Source of the DNA: Parelaphostrongylus tenuis
Taxonomy: Eukaryota; Nematoda; Chromadorea; Rhabditida; Metastrongylidae
Length of the DNA stretch: 64,000 nucleotides
Direction of reading: 5' to 3'
Assembly (NCBI GenBank): GCA_019055375.1
Contig: JAHQIW010000425.1
Span: 62,001 to 126,000 of the forward strand
The notes below the pieces were generated by a model, which saw only the letters and a list, made by a program, of their open reading frames with translations, had not been told where the DNA came from and did no database searches. Made by a program: the position numbers and the translations under genes. Positions 1 to 12,400 of the stretch are shown here, piece after piece. Numbering within the stretch: position 1 is the first letter of the stretch; every line of letters begins with the position of its first letter.

Positions 1-984
1 TAGGTAAGAGAAAAACTTGTTTTTTTGGGAGAAATTTTATTTTCTGAATCAAGTTCGGAAACTTAGTTGGAGTTCCTATCATCATTACTTTCACACGAAA
101 AAAAATATCTAAGATATACTGAGATTTAGATGAAAAGCAAAAAAGATACGAACATTGAATTCACATTGACATTAAATAAATTTTACATTCCAGAGATGAT
201 AAGCTCACAATAGCCCCATATCACTCTGTATGGCCTGGACACCTGGGAGAGAATGACTCTGCTTCACTCGTACAGTTCCGTTCACTTAGAGCAAAAAACA
301 AGGATTGTGAACTTTGTTATTGAACTGTGATAAGATATTTCAGAGGACAGAAGCACTTTCTGACAAAAAACTCTACTTCATAGAAAAAAGGTAGCTGTGG
401 AAGCTTGAACCTTACATTGATAAATTTCGAGATCATTAATAAAAGAGAAGGTCACATTATCAATGAGGATTAATATATTAGGAATTAAGTAAAATTACTT
501 TGTAAACAGAATCGTGTGTCAACAATTTCTATAATTTTTTAGAGGTCTGACACGAAGGACATCTACAATTTTTGTATTTTATTAAATTCAAACTTCTTCG
601 TTGAAAGTGATTTTGATTTTGCGCTTGTTTCATACATAAAATTTAGCCTCGTAGATAAATTCTGCTCGACATTCTCGTACTACGTTTGCTCTTTCTTTGT
701 TATTATGCTTAACTATGTAAAATTTGACTACTCTTTTTCAAACAACCCTAAACGGTAGACGTTTTGTTGTGTGCAATAATTACTTAATATAAAATACAAT
801 TTAAACGTGATAAAACTACAGTGAAATAATCGCAAAAATGATTCGTTTAGCCAAAATCGATTCATTTTTATACCGAGCGTCCCATACATGTTTGATAATC
901 AATAGAATGATCAATTAGAATTCAATTTATTTGACCGCGTATTGCGGTGTTGTGATGTTACAAAAAACCCAATAGTATGGAGTG
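1..984. other. Gene-free AT-rich stretch
   Basis: No coding pattern, RNA gene or repeat family was recognised here. Open frames are short and stops are frequent in all frames. Confidence 0.5.
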
Positions 985-1080
985 GTATGCAGAAACATTT
1001 GCGTCAGCCGGGATTCGAACCCAGATCTTACTCTTTCAGGTAGCATGTGCTAAACCGCTGTACCATATTGGCGTCGGTAA
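960..1080 (-). repeat. tRNA-like repeat, single copy (family T)
   Basis: Read on the minus strand it starts GCGTCGG-like, has an A-box-like segment and a perfect T-arm-like motif (GGGTTCGAATCCC type), and is followed by the family tail (TTTTGCAnA...CACTCCAT..TTGGGT). It lacks a foldable anticodon arm, so it is a tRNA-derived dispersed repeat rather than a functional tRNA. The same tail and box B recur near 4.3, 21.6, 21.8, 24.9, 50.3 and 57.3 kb. Confidence 0.7.
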
Positions 1081-1930
1081 ATCGTCGGGAAAGAGTAAAA
1101 TCTATATAATAAAAGTTCTCTATAGCGAATACTAAATGTTGCTGGTTTTATGGCTGGAATACTAGCAATGGACGTCTATGTGGACGTTAGAAGTACATAT
1201 ACATCCACTACATCACTTTAAATGCGAGTTGATGATATACACTTCAATGAAGCAATGACTGTCCTTGGGAGAAGTTAATTCTCCTTGTTTTTTTCGAACA
1301 AAGACCGATTTACCCAGACATCAAGATCAGAATCAAATTTTTTCACATTGTAATCTCCACCTTTTGAACATCGTTCCTACAGTAATAATACAAAAGTATA
1401 ACGAAAAATATCGCAAAAATGCAATCTCTGAGGCATCTTGCCTCCACCGAAAGAATGATTATAAACTTTCAAAAACAATACCAACGATTTCCTTTTACTG
1501 TTTTCTTGATAAGCAGACACGGGGTTGTTAATGGCCAGATTCATTCAGTAAAATATCAGGTGACGAAAAAATCTTAATGTTGAGAATGTCGTGTTTGCTC
1601 ATCAAGAATACGATGTATAATTTAATCACTACCAAATTTAATAGAAAGTCCATCGTCAGAATTTCTTTTTAATTTGAAAATAGTACGATTCCTAATTGGC
1701 AGATATTACTTCATATTGCGTTAGACATAACACCATTTGGAAGCCGCCTTTGATCGCCTCTTGAACATTATTCGCCTTTCCAAAAGCTTTTCGGCTACAG
1801 CGATGTTGAAATGTAAATTCTTCGCAGACATGTGTTCTCAACAACCGTGAGCTCTTCCATAGCAGTTCAGTAACAGTGTCTTAGATGATGCTACCAGTTC
1901 AAAAATCATTTCTGTCACTGTATATTCTAT
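1081..1930. other. No recognised gene
   Basis: An 88-codon open frame at 1265-1531 (+) has no recognisable domain and no splice-supported continuation; I treat it as chance. Otherwise non-coding AT-rich DNA. Confidence 0.45.
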
Positions 1931-2172
1931 GAGGTGGCCGTGGCCGAGTGATTGTGATGCTAGTCGCGGCGCGCGTGAAGCCGAGCCCCACACCCCAACT
2001 CTCCGGCAGTCAACAACAACTGCCTATGGAATGCCATAGCCAGGCTACCTTGAGATTGCCGGGAGACTTGCTCAAACAGTATTCTACGACGTCCAAGAAA
2101 AAAGACGAAAAACGAATTGAATTTGAAAGTGCTGGGATTTGCACAGTGAAAAAATTCTATGAGGACGGATTA
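1931..2172 (+). repeat. SINE-like repeat, family L (tRNA-Ser/Leu-like 5' end)
   Basis: Begins with GCCGTGGCCGAGTGATTGTGAT, which resembles the 5' end and A box of class II (Ser/Leu) tRNAs. A shared body follows (CTCCGGCAGTCAACAACAAC.., TTGAGATTGCCGGGAGACTTGCTCAACCAGTA.., GACGAAAAACGAATTG.., GCACAGTGAA). Related copies lie at about 33118-33370 (+) and 53830-54058 (-), with a fragment near 36500 (+). A 96-codon open frame runs through it and into its flank, but it is repeat sequence. Confidence 0.75.
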
Positions 2173-3770
2173 ATGAAGTTGTCAAAAGTGTATATTCTAT
2201 TGGATATTTTAACTTCTTTTGTTGTAGAAATTCAATAATCCGATGTCACAACTGTGATGCCTGTCTGATACGTGTTGTCCGAAGATAACCCGAGTAAACA
2301 GAATGATCTACTCCAAGTTTAATTCTATGAATTCTATCATTTTCTGTTGACTAGAGCTGAGAAGCCCAACCAAGCATATCTCCCATAAATCAGTGATGAA
2401 TTTAGAGCCCAGATACTAAGCGTCACAAAAGTTAGTGCTAAAAGTGTTGAGCCTTGTCATAGAGTAAAGAGGAATTAGCAAAAGATTGCAATTGATTGGA
2501 GTTTATGCCCTCAGAAACTCCTCTTATGGACTGAAGTGAATGCATACGGCTGTAGATGTGGCCGGCAACGACATAATCCTTGAACAAACACTTAAGATCA
2601 CACCCTTCGACAGTCTGCGTTAAGTTGATGCGTGCCTTCAGATGAGCTAAACCTGAAGACGAGCCAGAATTCTCTATGTTTCGGCTTCGTAATTTGGCTT
2701 TTCCATGTACTTTCTCGCTCGACTCAACCAAGTCCTACGTCCTAGGTGTCCTCTATGTCATTCCACGTTGTTGAAGAACTTTGATGTCACTATACTGTAA
2801 GGAAATACCTGGTCCAACGTACATTTACAATAGCCGTGTTTACATCGTAAGTTAAGCATATATTGGCATTTTTCATACGCTATTTTGACACATATTTGAG
2901 CACAACTACGTTGAGCACCTCATGATCCCTAGCATACACCACTATCGTGTGAGAGCACAACCATGAGTGAACACTTGTGTTTGCACCGGAATATTACAAT
3001 GATATCCTCGTCAACAACAATACTGCAGCGTGACGAGAAGAACTAGAACTAGTAAAGTTCAGAAAGTTCTTAAATTTGAGAAAGGTCTCCTAGATTCGAC
3101 ATATCACATTGATCTCGCGTGATGAGTCAACTAAACGCAAAATTCTTTGTAATCACAGGAATCTCTGTTGTTCCGGAAGAATACGAGAAGCTAAGAGACA
3201 TGGAAGTTTACTTCGACCCACACAGGGCAGCAGTAACTACTATCTTGTGTTGTCGACATGAGAATGCCCAGCCCAAGAACAGCTAACTCGGGATTCCAGA
3301 AAAAGTAGCGCTCTGCCAGTAAGCGATGCCTTAATGAGTGAATATTTCACAAACTCAAATTGATGCCCTCTAGCCGCACACGAGCGTGACTATCTACGTG
3401 ATGATGGATGACTTTTCACGATTGACTGAGTTCAGTGAGTCTTTATCGGACACGATAACTATGGAAAAAACTTGTTGTGGCAAAATGAACAGTTAAAAAG
3501 TGTGTGATAAGCATCAAACGAACTGATATCAACTATAGGGTCGTGAAAATGTTAATGACAGCGTTTTCCAAGTAGTCGTTCAAAATAATAACAGCCAGCT
3601 TCATCGTAAAAACCACATATCGGTGCTAAACATTTTCAGATATTCTCTTCATGCTAGCAGTTTTTCCTCCAACAATCTTTATTTCAAAAAAGCACAGATG
3701 CAGCCTAGGGATCAAGTTATGATTTTGTGTAGCATTTCGATACCTGAAGAGAACAAAGAAAAAAAGATAC
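2173..3770. other. No recognised gene; one unexplained open frame
   Basis: A minus-strand open frame of 97 codons (2438-2731, ATG start) is the longest here. It shows no recognisable motif, signal peptide or membrane segment, and no clear splice partners were found. I cannot support it as a gene. Confidence 0.4.
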
Positions 3771-3773
3771 TCT

Positions 3774-4042
3774 TTAGGCTCTGATCAATCCCAAAAGGAT
3801 GTGCCATATTTTGGACTTTATCAAGCATCGCTCGATGTGATGGAATAGATATCTGGCCGTTACAGTGATTCGTGGTAATTTATCACAATAAATCATATCA
3901 GCGGTGCTATCCTCCCAGGCAACTCTGGTACCAATTCGGCGCGACCCCGGAGGAGTGGATGGCTTGGTGAATCTTGGGCGAGGGAATGCACCATCGACCA
4001 CGTGTGTGGCAAGGCACCTCTAACTACTGCGCTACATGAGTC
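3774..4042 (-). repeat. tRNA-derived SINE, family S
   Basis: Minus-strand copy of the main SINE family. Its head is an A box (TGGCGCAGTGGTTAGAGG type) and a box B (GGTTCGATTCC type). The body has conserved blocks (CCATCCCTCCGGGGTCGG, CTTGTCTGGGAGGATA, AAGGCCAGATATGCATTCAATCACCTC, GCGCATCCCTCAGGGATTGATCAA). The best-preserved copy in the window is at 22968-23273. Confidence 0.8.
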
Positions 4043-4260
4043 CACACAGAATCGCCAGTGAATTCGCTAAACACTGTAAACGTTTTTGCTCTTATGGTAA
4101 TTTCACTAGGAGTAGATTTTCGCAAGTCCTTCTTCCGTCGTGATCAACAAATCACATTCCCGATTTCTATCCCATCATTTACGACCAAGATAACAGCGTC
4201 ACGATTTGGAGGTAAGTTACACAAGTTACTAAGAAGTAGAAAAATATAAAGAAATGCGGA

Positions 4261-4400
4261 CCCAGTAATGTAGGATAATTGCAAATTTTTTGTGCCAACT
4301 GGGACTCGAACCCATAATTTACCCTATCCGGGGGCACGTGTTCGAACATTGCACTACCAACGCCTGTTTTGACACCACTCTTTCCAGAAGTGCAGACCGT
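4261..4400 (-). repeat. tRNA-like repeat, single copy (family T)
   Basis: On the minus strand it reads GCGTTGGTAGTGCAATG...GGTTCGAGTCCCAGTTGG, followed by the T-family tail (GCACAAAA..AATTATCC..ATTACTGGG). The T arm is well kept and the anticodon arm is not recognisable. Confidence 0.65.
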
Positions 4401-4440
4401 TCTAAACTTTGACTGGAAAAGGTGTGTTTTCAACAATATA

Positions 4441-6316
4441 GTGTATTATCGTATATATTATTGACAGAAAGAGTCAAAACGTTGACGAATCACTAGGCAA
4501 TTTCCGACAAGAACTTCATGGGATATTCATTAATAAATCTCAAGATGTCGTCATTTTACTCCTTTTATAGCAATGTTATGGTGCTATAACTATCTATCCA
4601 AGAATGCTGAGTGATATGCAAAGCTTGGAATACTCAAGCGACAATTTTATTCTTGTCTCATCCTCATAGGAGGTGCGTGCTGATCGCTAAGCCTGAGGAG
4701 GCCCTTGCTTTGCTATAGCGTTCGAATCAAGAGTTCAACGCAGGCTGAACTATTCAGTAGTTTCGAATAATTTTACATAGTTGCTCTCTTGAATATCTAA
4801 CCTTCACTGCCCAATCGTATGTCTTAAGTGTTCGATGCCGTATGATTTCGGATGCCCCGGTTGAAGACATCGAGTGGCAACACTTATATAACTTAACAGA
4901 CTTCAACTGAAAACAAGCATTTCGAGAAAATCCACCAAACACGTCTTAGTAAATTTTGACTGATTGAATTAAAAGATTGGTAAGTAGATGACGAAAAGCC
5001 ACGAGTTCTTTATTATGACAGATAAACAGCAGATTTCAGTGAATATTTACTGAGTGAACGAAGAACCCAAATTATACAAATTATGAACGACTGGTCAAAT
5101 CAAAGACCTGTACAACTCTCGGAAGGTCAACAATATAGTGAAAATTGGCAAGACAAGTCGTCATGATAACCCATGATATTTACAGCATTGATTTAAAACT
5201 CGATATAATTAAGGCACTATTAGAAACCGAAATTATTCTGGGCACCACTGTTATGGAATATGTCCGAGAAAAGGCAATAGTGTCTGAAGAAAATACGCGT
5301 AACTTCAATACATTACATTAATTCTAAGGGATAAAACTGCACAGATTTACCCAAAAATATAGACGAACAAAAAATAAACAATGGCTACATCCATTTCGCT
5401 GGCTACGATATGTGATGAACCTACAGTTTCTTCACCCCGTAATGATAAATTACAAAATAGAATTTATTTAGAGGCTGTTATGACAAAAATTTGTTTGAAC
5501 GGTTGACGTCCCGGTGAATTTCACCTTCTTCACAACCCGGAAAGATCAGATTTTCTACAACACAGTCAACCAAACAACTCCATTTTGTCATAACAACCTC
5601 GTGTTTTGGATTGCAAGAAAAAAAAACTGTGAACAATAGAATAATGCCGACGTTAGTAGATAGTTGGTCTTGGGAAGTATCATATTCAGAATCATAACAG
5701 TGAAAGACTGTATAAATATAAAAAATGTTAGTCATTAGTTGAGCAAAAAATCAAAACAAGTCTGATTAGATTTGAAATTCTAGTTCGTCGAGAAGAGTTT
5801 AGTAAATCATCGTCAACAGTGGAGGCCATTGATTCAAAACAAGAGTACCTGAAAATACTTGTTTTCAAAACAGAGATCAAATATTGCCAGTACAGTTAGA
5901 GCTGATCTGAACCATAATTAATAAATTTAAGTCAATCTTATTCTTAATCTGAATAAATTCCAATCAATCTTCGTCTTAATCCTAATAAATCTCAGTCTTA
6001 ATTTGATAAGGATATAACATGTTCCGAGGCGTTCGGTCTAATGCTATATAGGCGCCTGTTTCTTCCTACTAGAACTAATCAATAGCTTCCTTCCTCGGTT
6101 CAGCCAATCCCTGAGGCCAAATAATCCTCTATAAAGGATTCGACACCGAGTAATGAATCACCTCAAGTCAGTAATGGAATTACCCGCCATTGTGGTGACC
6201 GGCGGCCAAGTTTGTGGCTTTTAATCTTGATTGTTTAGTATCCCAATCTTAAGATAATTGCATCTAACTATGAGTAACTATTACCTCTCAGAAGCTGATT
6301 TTACGAAAGAGAATGG
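4441..6316. other. Downstream flank of the bli-4-like gene
   Basis: No gene recognised. 5925-6010 contains loosely repeated units of the form AATCTTATTCTTAATC / AATAAATCTCAGTCTTAAT. An ATTAAA on the minus strand at about 6219-6224 lies roughly 95 bases past the bli-4 stop codon and could serve as a polyadenylation signal, but no other evidence supports a 3' end there. Confidence 0.4.
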
Positions 6317-6425
6317 TCAAATCTCAACAACTTTAGAATCGTAGAGAGCCTCATCGTCATCGGAATCAGTGTCCATAATATGAACTTCTCCAGTCTCATT
6401 GTTATAATGCGGTAATGGAGTGTAA
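6317..6425 (-). CDS. bli-4: bli-4 long form exon 24: cytoplasmic tail
   Basis: Residues 908-943 and TGA. The tail has a Tyr-based sorting motif YTPL (909-912) just after the membrane and an acidic cluster with a Ser/Thr (DTDSDDDE, 926-933). In vertebrate furin these two signal types direct retrieval to the trans-Golgi network. Acceptor CTATTTGCAG. Confidence 0.9.
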
Positions 6426-9400
6426 CTGCAAATAGACACGACGGAAATCTCATGCCGCTTGTTGGTCACATTTATAAAACATAAATTTTTTACTTACATT
6501 ACTACATCTAGAAGATTTGTTATTTTTATTCTAATATACTATCTATTATCTACATACAACACCTAAATATAAATAAAAAATGGAGTAATTAAAATACTAT
6601 TTTTCTCACTGTTGTTTTCAGTAGTAATTAGTCATTAAATATATTAATATTAAATTATATAGATTTACTCGATATGGTTGCGATCTTCAGCCAGAATAAA
6701 ATATCCAATAAATCCAACAAAGGCGATAACTATCACAACAACACTAACAACCACCCAAAACGACGACGACCAGAAAAATCCGGAACTTCGATGCACAGGA
6801 TATTTTGCTGTTGGTGAGCAATCTTCTGAAGATAAACGGATTAGACGATGATATTGTACTCATATCTACGAAGTAAAATGTCTACAAATTCCTCTGATAA
6901 TGGTGACATTTCTGTTTATGTAAAATATCAATGTTTAGAACTAAAATCTCGAAAAAAAAAAGAAAACAGGCCTACCACATCGATAATTCTCCGAAGATTC
7001 ACCCAATCGGCAACACGGTTTACAGTAACCTGTGGAGCGGTTTCCATAACCCTCTGCACAACTGTCACAGCCCAATGAACCTGAGTCAGAGAAGAGAGTT
7101 ATAGCAAGGTTTTTGACATTATCAGAAATAAAATAACTCATAAGATTGTGATTATAAACGTAGATAGCTCTGAAAAGATGACTTCATTGATGCAAAGTAG
7201 AATTTTCATGCTTGTATCTGAGGATATTCAAATTAATCTCTAGAGACGGCGTTGCGATACATAGATCGCACTGAGAAAGCTTCAAATAAAATTAGTTCTT
7301 AAACCCTTCTTCTCATTTTCACAGTTTTATATTTTTTTTAACGTGCCGAGGTTTCAAGAAAGTTGGTCTTTCGAGTTTTTTGTTAGACTTTTAGTAGTCA
7401 TTCGATAGCTTAAGAAACAGCAATCTTCAAACTTTTTTTGAATTCTAACGAAGCTTTCTTAATGCGCTGTAGTAATGAAAAAAGAATTACGTTTCGCATA
7501 CCTGGTCCATGACAAGTGCGGCATGACTCGTCGCATTGAGTACACTTTCCAAACGGACTGAGGTAGTAACCTACTCCACATCGATCAGCTCGAAGAACAC
7601 AACGGGCTTGTACCAGATTCGATTCATCTTAAATAGTGATTAATACATTGCTCATTATTCGGCCAGGTGCGTAGCTAGAGGACTTGAAAACACTCCGACA
7701 TTTTTTTTGCAAAACCTTTTATTTTTACGCGTTTTTTGGTTACTGGTGCGTATCTAACTGGATTTCAAGGGGTAGACGTATCGAACTCAACGGCTTGTTC
7801 CATCTTGAAGAAGAAAAAAGCTTACATAGGCACTCATAAGATTACCAGTATCTTTAACTATGTGTATAGTTGTTCGAGCGACGAGGTAGCTAAATGGCTA
7901 GTGATGTAGTGCATCAGAAATGATTTGATAAGCGATACCTTGGCTCTGCTAGTGTAAAATAAATAAATCATAGTTGTATAAACGCAATTTGACGTTCAAT
8001 AAGAAAGTCTAGGGGAACAAAACGGGGTCAGAAACAGACAGATAGGGCTTTAATCGATAACCACATACAGTCTGGAACTTGACCCTCTCCGCAAACATCA
8101 ACACACTTCCCATGTTGGGGCGAATGGGCCACGTCTACTAAGAGTTGAGCTCCAGGACATGTTTCGCAAACCTGTAAAAAGGTGAAATAGAAATTCAGTC
8201 ATCAGCGGCACAAAAAAGCACTTCTGTGCCATAAATTAAGATCTTTTAAATCTATATAATCTTTATTCATTAACCTATAGCACGAGGCTGACTAAGTCAA
8301 AGATAATAAAAGTTTTGACAAGCCATTTATTGAACTTTTTTGAGCTCTCCAATGACCCAAAATCAAAAAAGAGGACAAGTCAAAAAATGCCACAATGCAC
8401 ATGCTATCTTCCGATACGGTATTGAACTCCAGATGATGGAAAAATGGTATTCAGATCTCAAAAAGTGGTGGTTGATGAACTTAGTAGTTTCTTCTGGTAG
8501 TTATTTTTGAACCATGCATGTGGCCTGGATTGGGCATTTATACAGTGCAATACACAAGTTTCGGCCTTGCAGCCTCATCAGCTGCACGGTGTCTTACATC
8601 TGAGCCAATCTCTCTCGGTGAATAACTTTGCATAAAAGAAGGATGCATGGCTCAGAAATAACTATCATGCATATAGAAATTGAGCGTGGTTTAAAGGAAC
8701 CCTCGCAACGAATGGTATGATATATTTGACAATACCCAAGAGTAATCGATTGTACAACACTGCCCGTTCTGTGATTTTATCACTTATCAGCGAGTGTAAA
8801 ACGTTCGTCGATGACTCCTCTATATAAGAGGATTCTCCTCCGAGATAGATTGGCTCAGATGAAATGCAGCGTGCAACCGACAGGGCTGCAAGGCCGAAAC
8901 ACGTGTATTGCAGTGTACAAGTGCTCATAAGAGACCACATGCATGGCTCAAAAAGAGCAATCAGGCATAATGAAAGAGCGTGATTTCAAGAAACACTCGA
9001 AACGAAAGGTATGATACATATTCCCTTTGTTTTTCACGTACTTTTTTGTCGATTTGAAAATAATAGATAATAACCCATACCTCAGCTTGTATGCATGAAT
9101 GACAATGTGGAGAGCACATTTTACAACTGCTACCATCCAAATAAAATGTGTCATCACAATGCGATACACATCTAGAAATGGTTGTTAAGCCAACCACATG
9201 ATCAATTTTCTCGGATAAACTTCGGACCACACACGCACTTGAACCCGCTTCCGGCCTTATTGCGAAGAGTTTGTGTGAAATGTTTACATCGAAAGCATGC
9301 CACAGCCGAACCACTCTCTGAACATCCACCATCACATTCTGGATGACAATCGCCAACCGACTGCAGATCACCAAATGAAACTGGCTCGACACGATCAATC

Positions 9401-12400
9401 TGAACAACACCCTTATAACTAACTCACGTTGATCACAGCCAATCAGTAATTATTTTGTCTTAGCATTGACTTTCAGTTTCAGTTCCTTTCAACGGAAACA
9501 TTAGTACACACATACATACTCGATGTCGGCAACTCGACAGTGATTTAGGATGATTTTTTAAGATATTTCGCTTTTGTAATATCAAAGTCATCTTCATTCC
9601 GACAAGAACTGGTATAATGAGAGTAACATAAAACCAAAGTGTGAGGAAAAATTACTCATCGCACTCCAAGCTTTTTGCAGAAAAATTACTCAAGTGCAAC
9701 TAAAACATGTTTTGTGAGAACATCGGATTACTCTCTACATAGGTAATATCTTTTACTACCTCTTACCAATGATACAGCTCTAACAGCACTGACGAAAATA
9801 TCAATGGATGGCATATCGCTTACGCCGCCTATAAAGTAATTTAGAGTGGCACATGCAGACAGTTTCAGACTATTCAAGCTACTAGATAGTGTAATAAAAA
9901 GTTGAGACAAGACTTTTTTTCTCATTCATTCACATTAAGCTCTCCGAGCAATGCTAGTAAAAATCGTTCGTGATTCCACTTGTAATTCAGTTATAAAGAT
10001 TTATCTGAGATATCCGATCTCACTCATATGAAGAGACCTATTGTAAGATGCAGCCGATCCTATCACTTGCAAATCATATTCGACTGTTGGAATGTAACCA
10101 GACATTTTAGACATTAGCCAAGTTTTTTTTTTTTTGACGCACAACTTAGTGTAACAAAGATTTCGGTGTACTATTCTAAAAGCTGCAACTAAACCTGAGC
10201 AGAGCATGACATGAGGACAATGAAAAGCCATTTCCACCACCACACACGCACCGACGACGAGTGAATGAATGAGAAAAACTCAACTGGGTGACTTTTCGTT
10301 CGATGCACAAACACAAACACAATAGAACAATTTATTCACAGCTCTATGAAAAATAAAGTCTTTTCAAGGCACTTCATCCATCAAATGACTCATTATCAAT
10401 CATATATGGTACAAACATAACGTATCACAACATCTAACATGCGAATGCGCTCTGCAAATAATTTTCTAGCAGAATCCGAGAAAAAAAAAACAATAACAAT
10501 CACTTTCGGTTAGACTTGTGTATTAGGACAATAAAACCTGTGCTGTAAGGTTTTCTTAATGCTCTGAACCCATCACTAACAATGCAATAATGAAAGCCGA
10601 TGAGACAATGATACTAGGGGTAGAAATTGGGGGCGATAATCACACAGCGACTTAAGACTTTGAATAAAGAAACTGATTCAATGACAGTGAGAATAAGATT
10701 TCACAATAGAAATTCAATTTAGACCTGGAAAGGCAGATGAAAGAGGCAAACAACAGGTTTCCCTTCACGCACCTCCAATGCAATGATTTCAATAGAACAA
10801 AAATCTCGTATTGAGAGATGGTTTCCCTTCATGCACCTCCAAAGATTTTAGAAAAAATCGTATTGAAATAACTCCTCAAACGATCGATGCTCGTTGTTGG
10901 TGACTAAACATGAGACAACTCAAAACAACAAGCCTCACTGAATTTCCTGATGATAAGCGGATATAAAAGAGAGAAAGGCGGATTTGCGAAAGGAAACTTC
11001 TCTACATGCGGGGGTGCGATCAGGTAAGAAACCAGTATAATAGAATAAAACATAGAACAAAAGAGATAGAGAATAGGAATGACCAGAAAACACGCAAAGC
11101 AATGACCCTTACAAATGTACCACCACGCAGAACGCTTTTGTGTGTGTAGATGTATAGACATATACGGATAGGAGAAATCATTGATGAGGTTTATGCTCAC
11201 CACCGGTACCGTTTATGATTGGAAGTTGATATTCATGACTTTGTTGAGAAATTTGAGACTGATCAGTTTCGGTCATGGTGCTGGTGGACTCGATGAACAG
11301 TCCTTCTGGTGGCGGTGCTCGTCGACAAGCAACCGCAGCTGCCACCACAATCAGCAACAGAACTGCAGCTTGCACGATCATCAACATTACAGGAAGCGTC
11401 ATCTGTAGAGAGCAACAAGCATCGCATCGCTCACGAACCACGCGTATATCATCGCTACGGACGAAATGCCAATGGAACAATGACTAATCGGAGGTTTAGA
11501 TATATGCATTATGTGTCTGTGTTCATGTCTATGTGTGTGTGTGGGTGTGTGTGCGTTGAAGATGGCTGCAGGAGCGCTGGCTTTGTGACACAATTCCAAA
11601 CACCAAAAACCCCCATGCAAACGAACGCGGTACATCAAAGATTACAGCTAGCAGTACGGTGATGGGGCTTATGATGATGAGTGACCGCTGCGCTTCCCTA
11701 CCCAAACCCATTGGTTGGATCTTGGGCTGTATACCCACTGGCCATCAGAGATAAGGAACTGTCGCGGACGTGATCTTGCCGGAAACAGCGGTGGCAGAAA
11801 TGGTGACCGGTGTGGCGCTGTGGCACCACCAGTAATCGAGTATTGCCGGGTGCGAGAGAACGCCGTCGGACGTTCCGAAACTTCTGCAAGACACCAACAA
11901 TACGCCATAACCACCACCATATAATTGGAACATACAGATAGAGTTACATGCGCAAAGAAAAGAAAACTGGTGCCATAAGTCCATAGTAGTGTTAAAGTGC
12001 TAAGCAACAAGCATGAGTTGTTCTGCAGCACTTCATAAAGGATAGGTGGGATCGTGACGTGATACACTGAATCAGCGGTTAAGGCAAGATTAGTCGATGA
12101 TTAGTCGAAGTTAACGAAACAAATAAGCCAAAGCCTCATAGTGTAAACGGGAAAAGAAACTCTTCAACACACACTACCACAAGAAAGTAATAGATTATTT
12201 TGATTAGAGCCGAAATTCCCAATGTAACGTGCAAATTCAGTTCACTCCAATGTAAGTGAAGCATGTATTTAGTATAGATGTCAAAAACTGAGTGGCTAGT
12301 ATTATGCATGTTTCTTGTCCAGAAACGGAGTGTTTCAATTTAAATCCAGACATTCTGCTATGCACAGCACTTAGTAACAATGGTAGAGCTCTAACCTGAC

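Noticed and set aside
2438..2731. 97-codon minus-strand open frame as a gene
   Set aside because: No domain, no splice partners in phase and no support beyond being open.
11309..11662. Plus-strand open frames over 11.2-11.9 kb
   Set aside because: They lie opposite the bli-4 alternative 3' exons, which have acceptors, phase agreement and a membrane segment on the minus strand.
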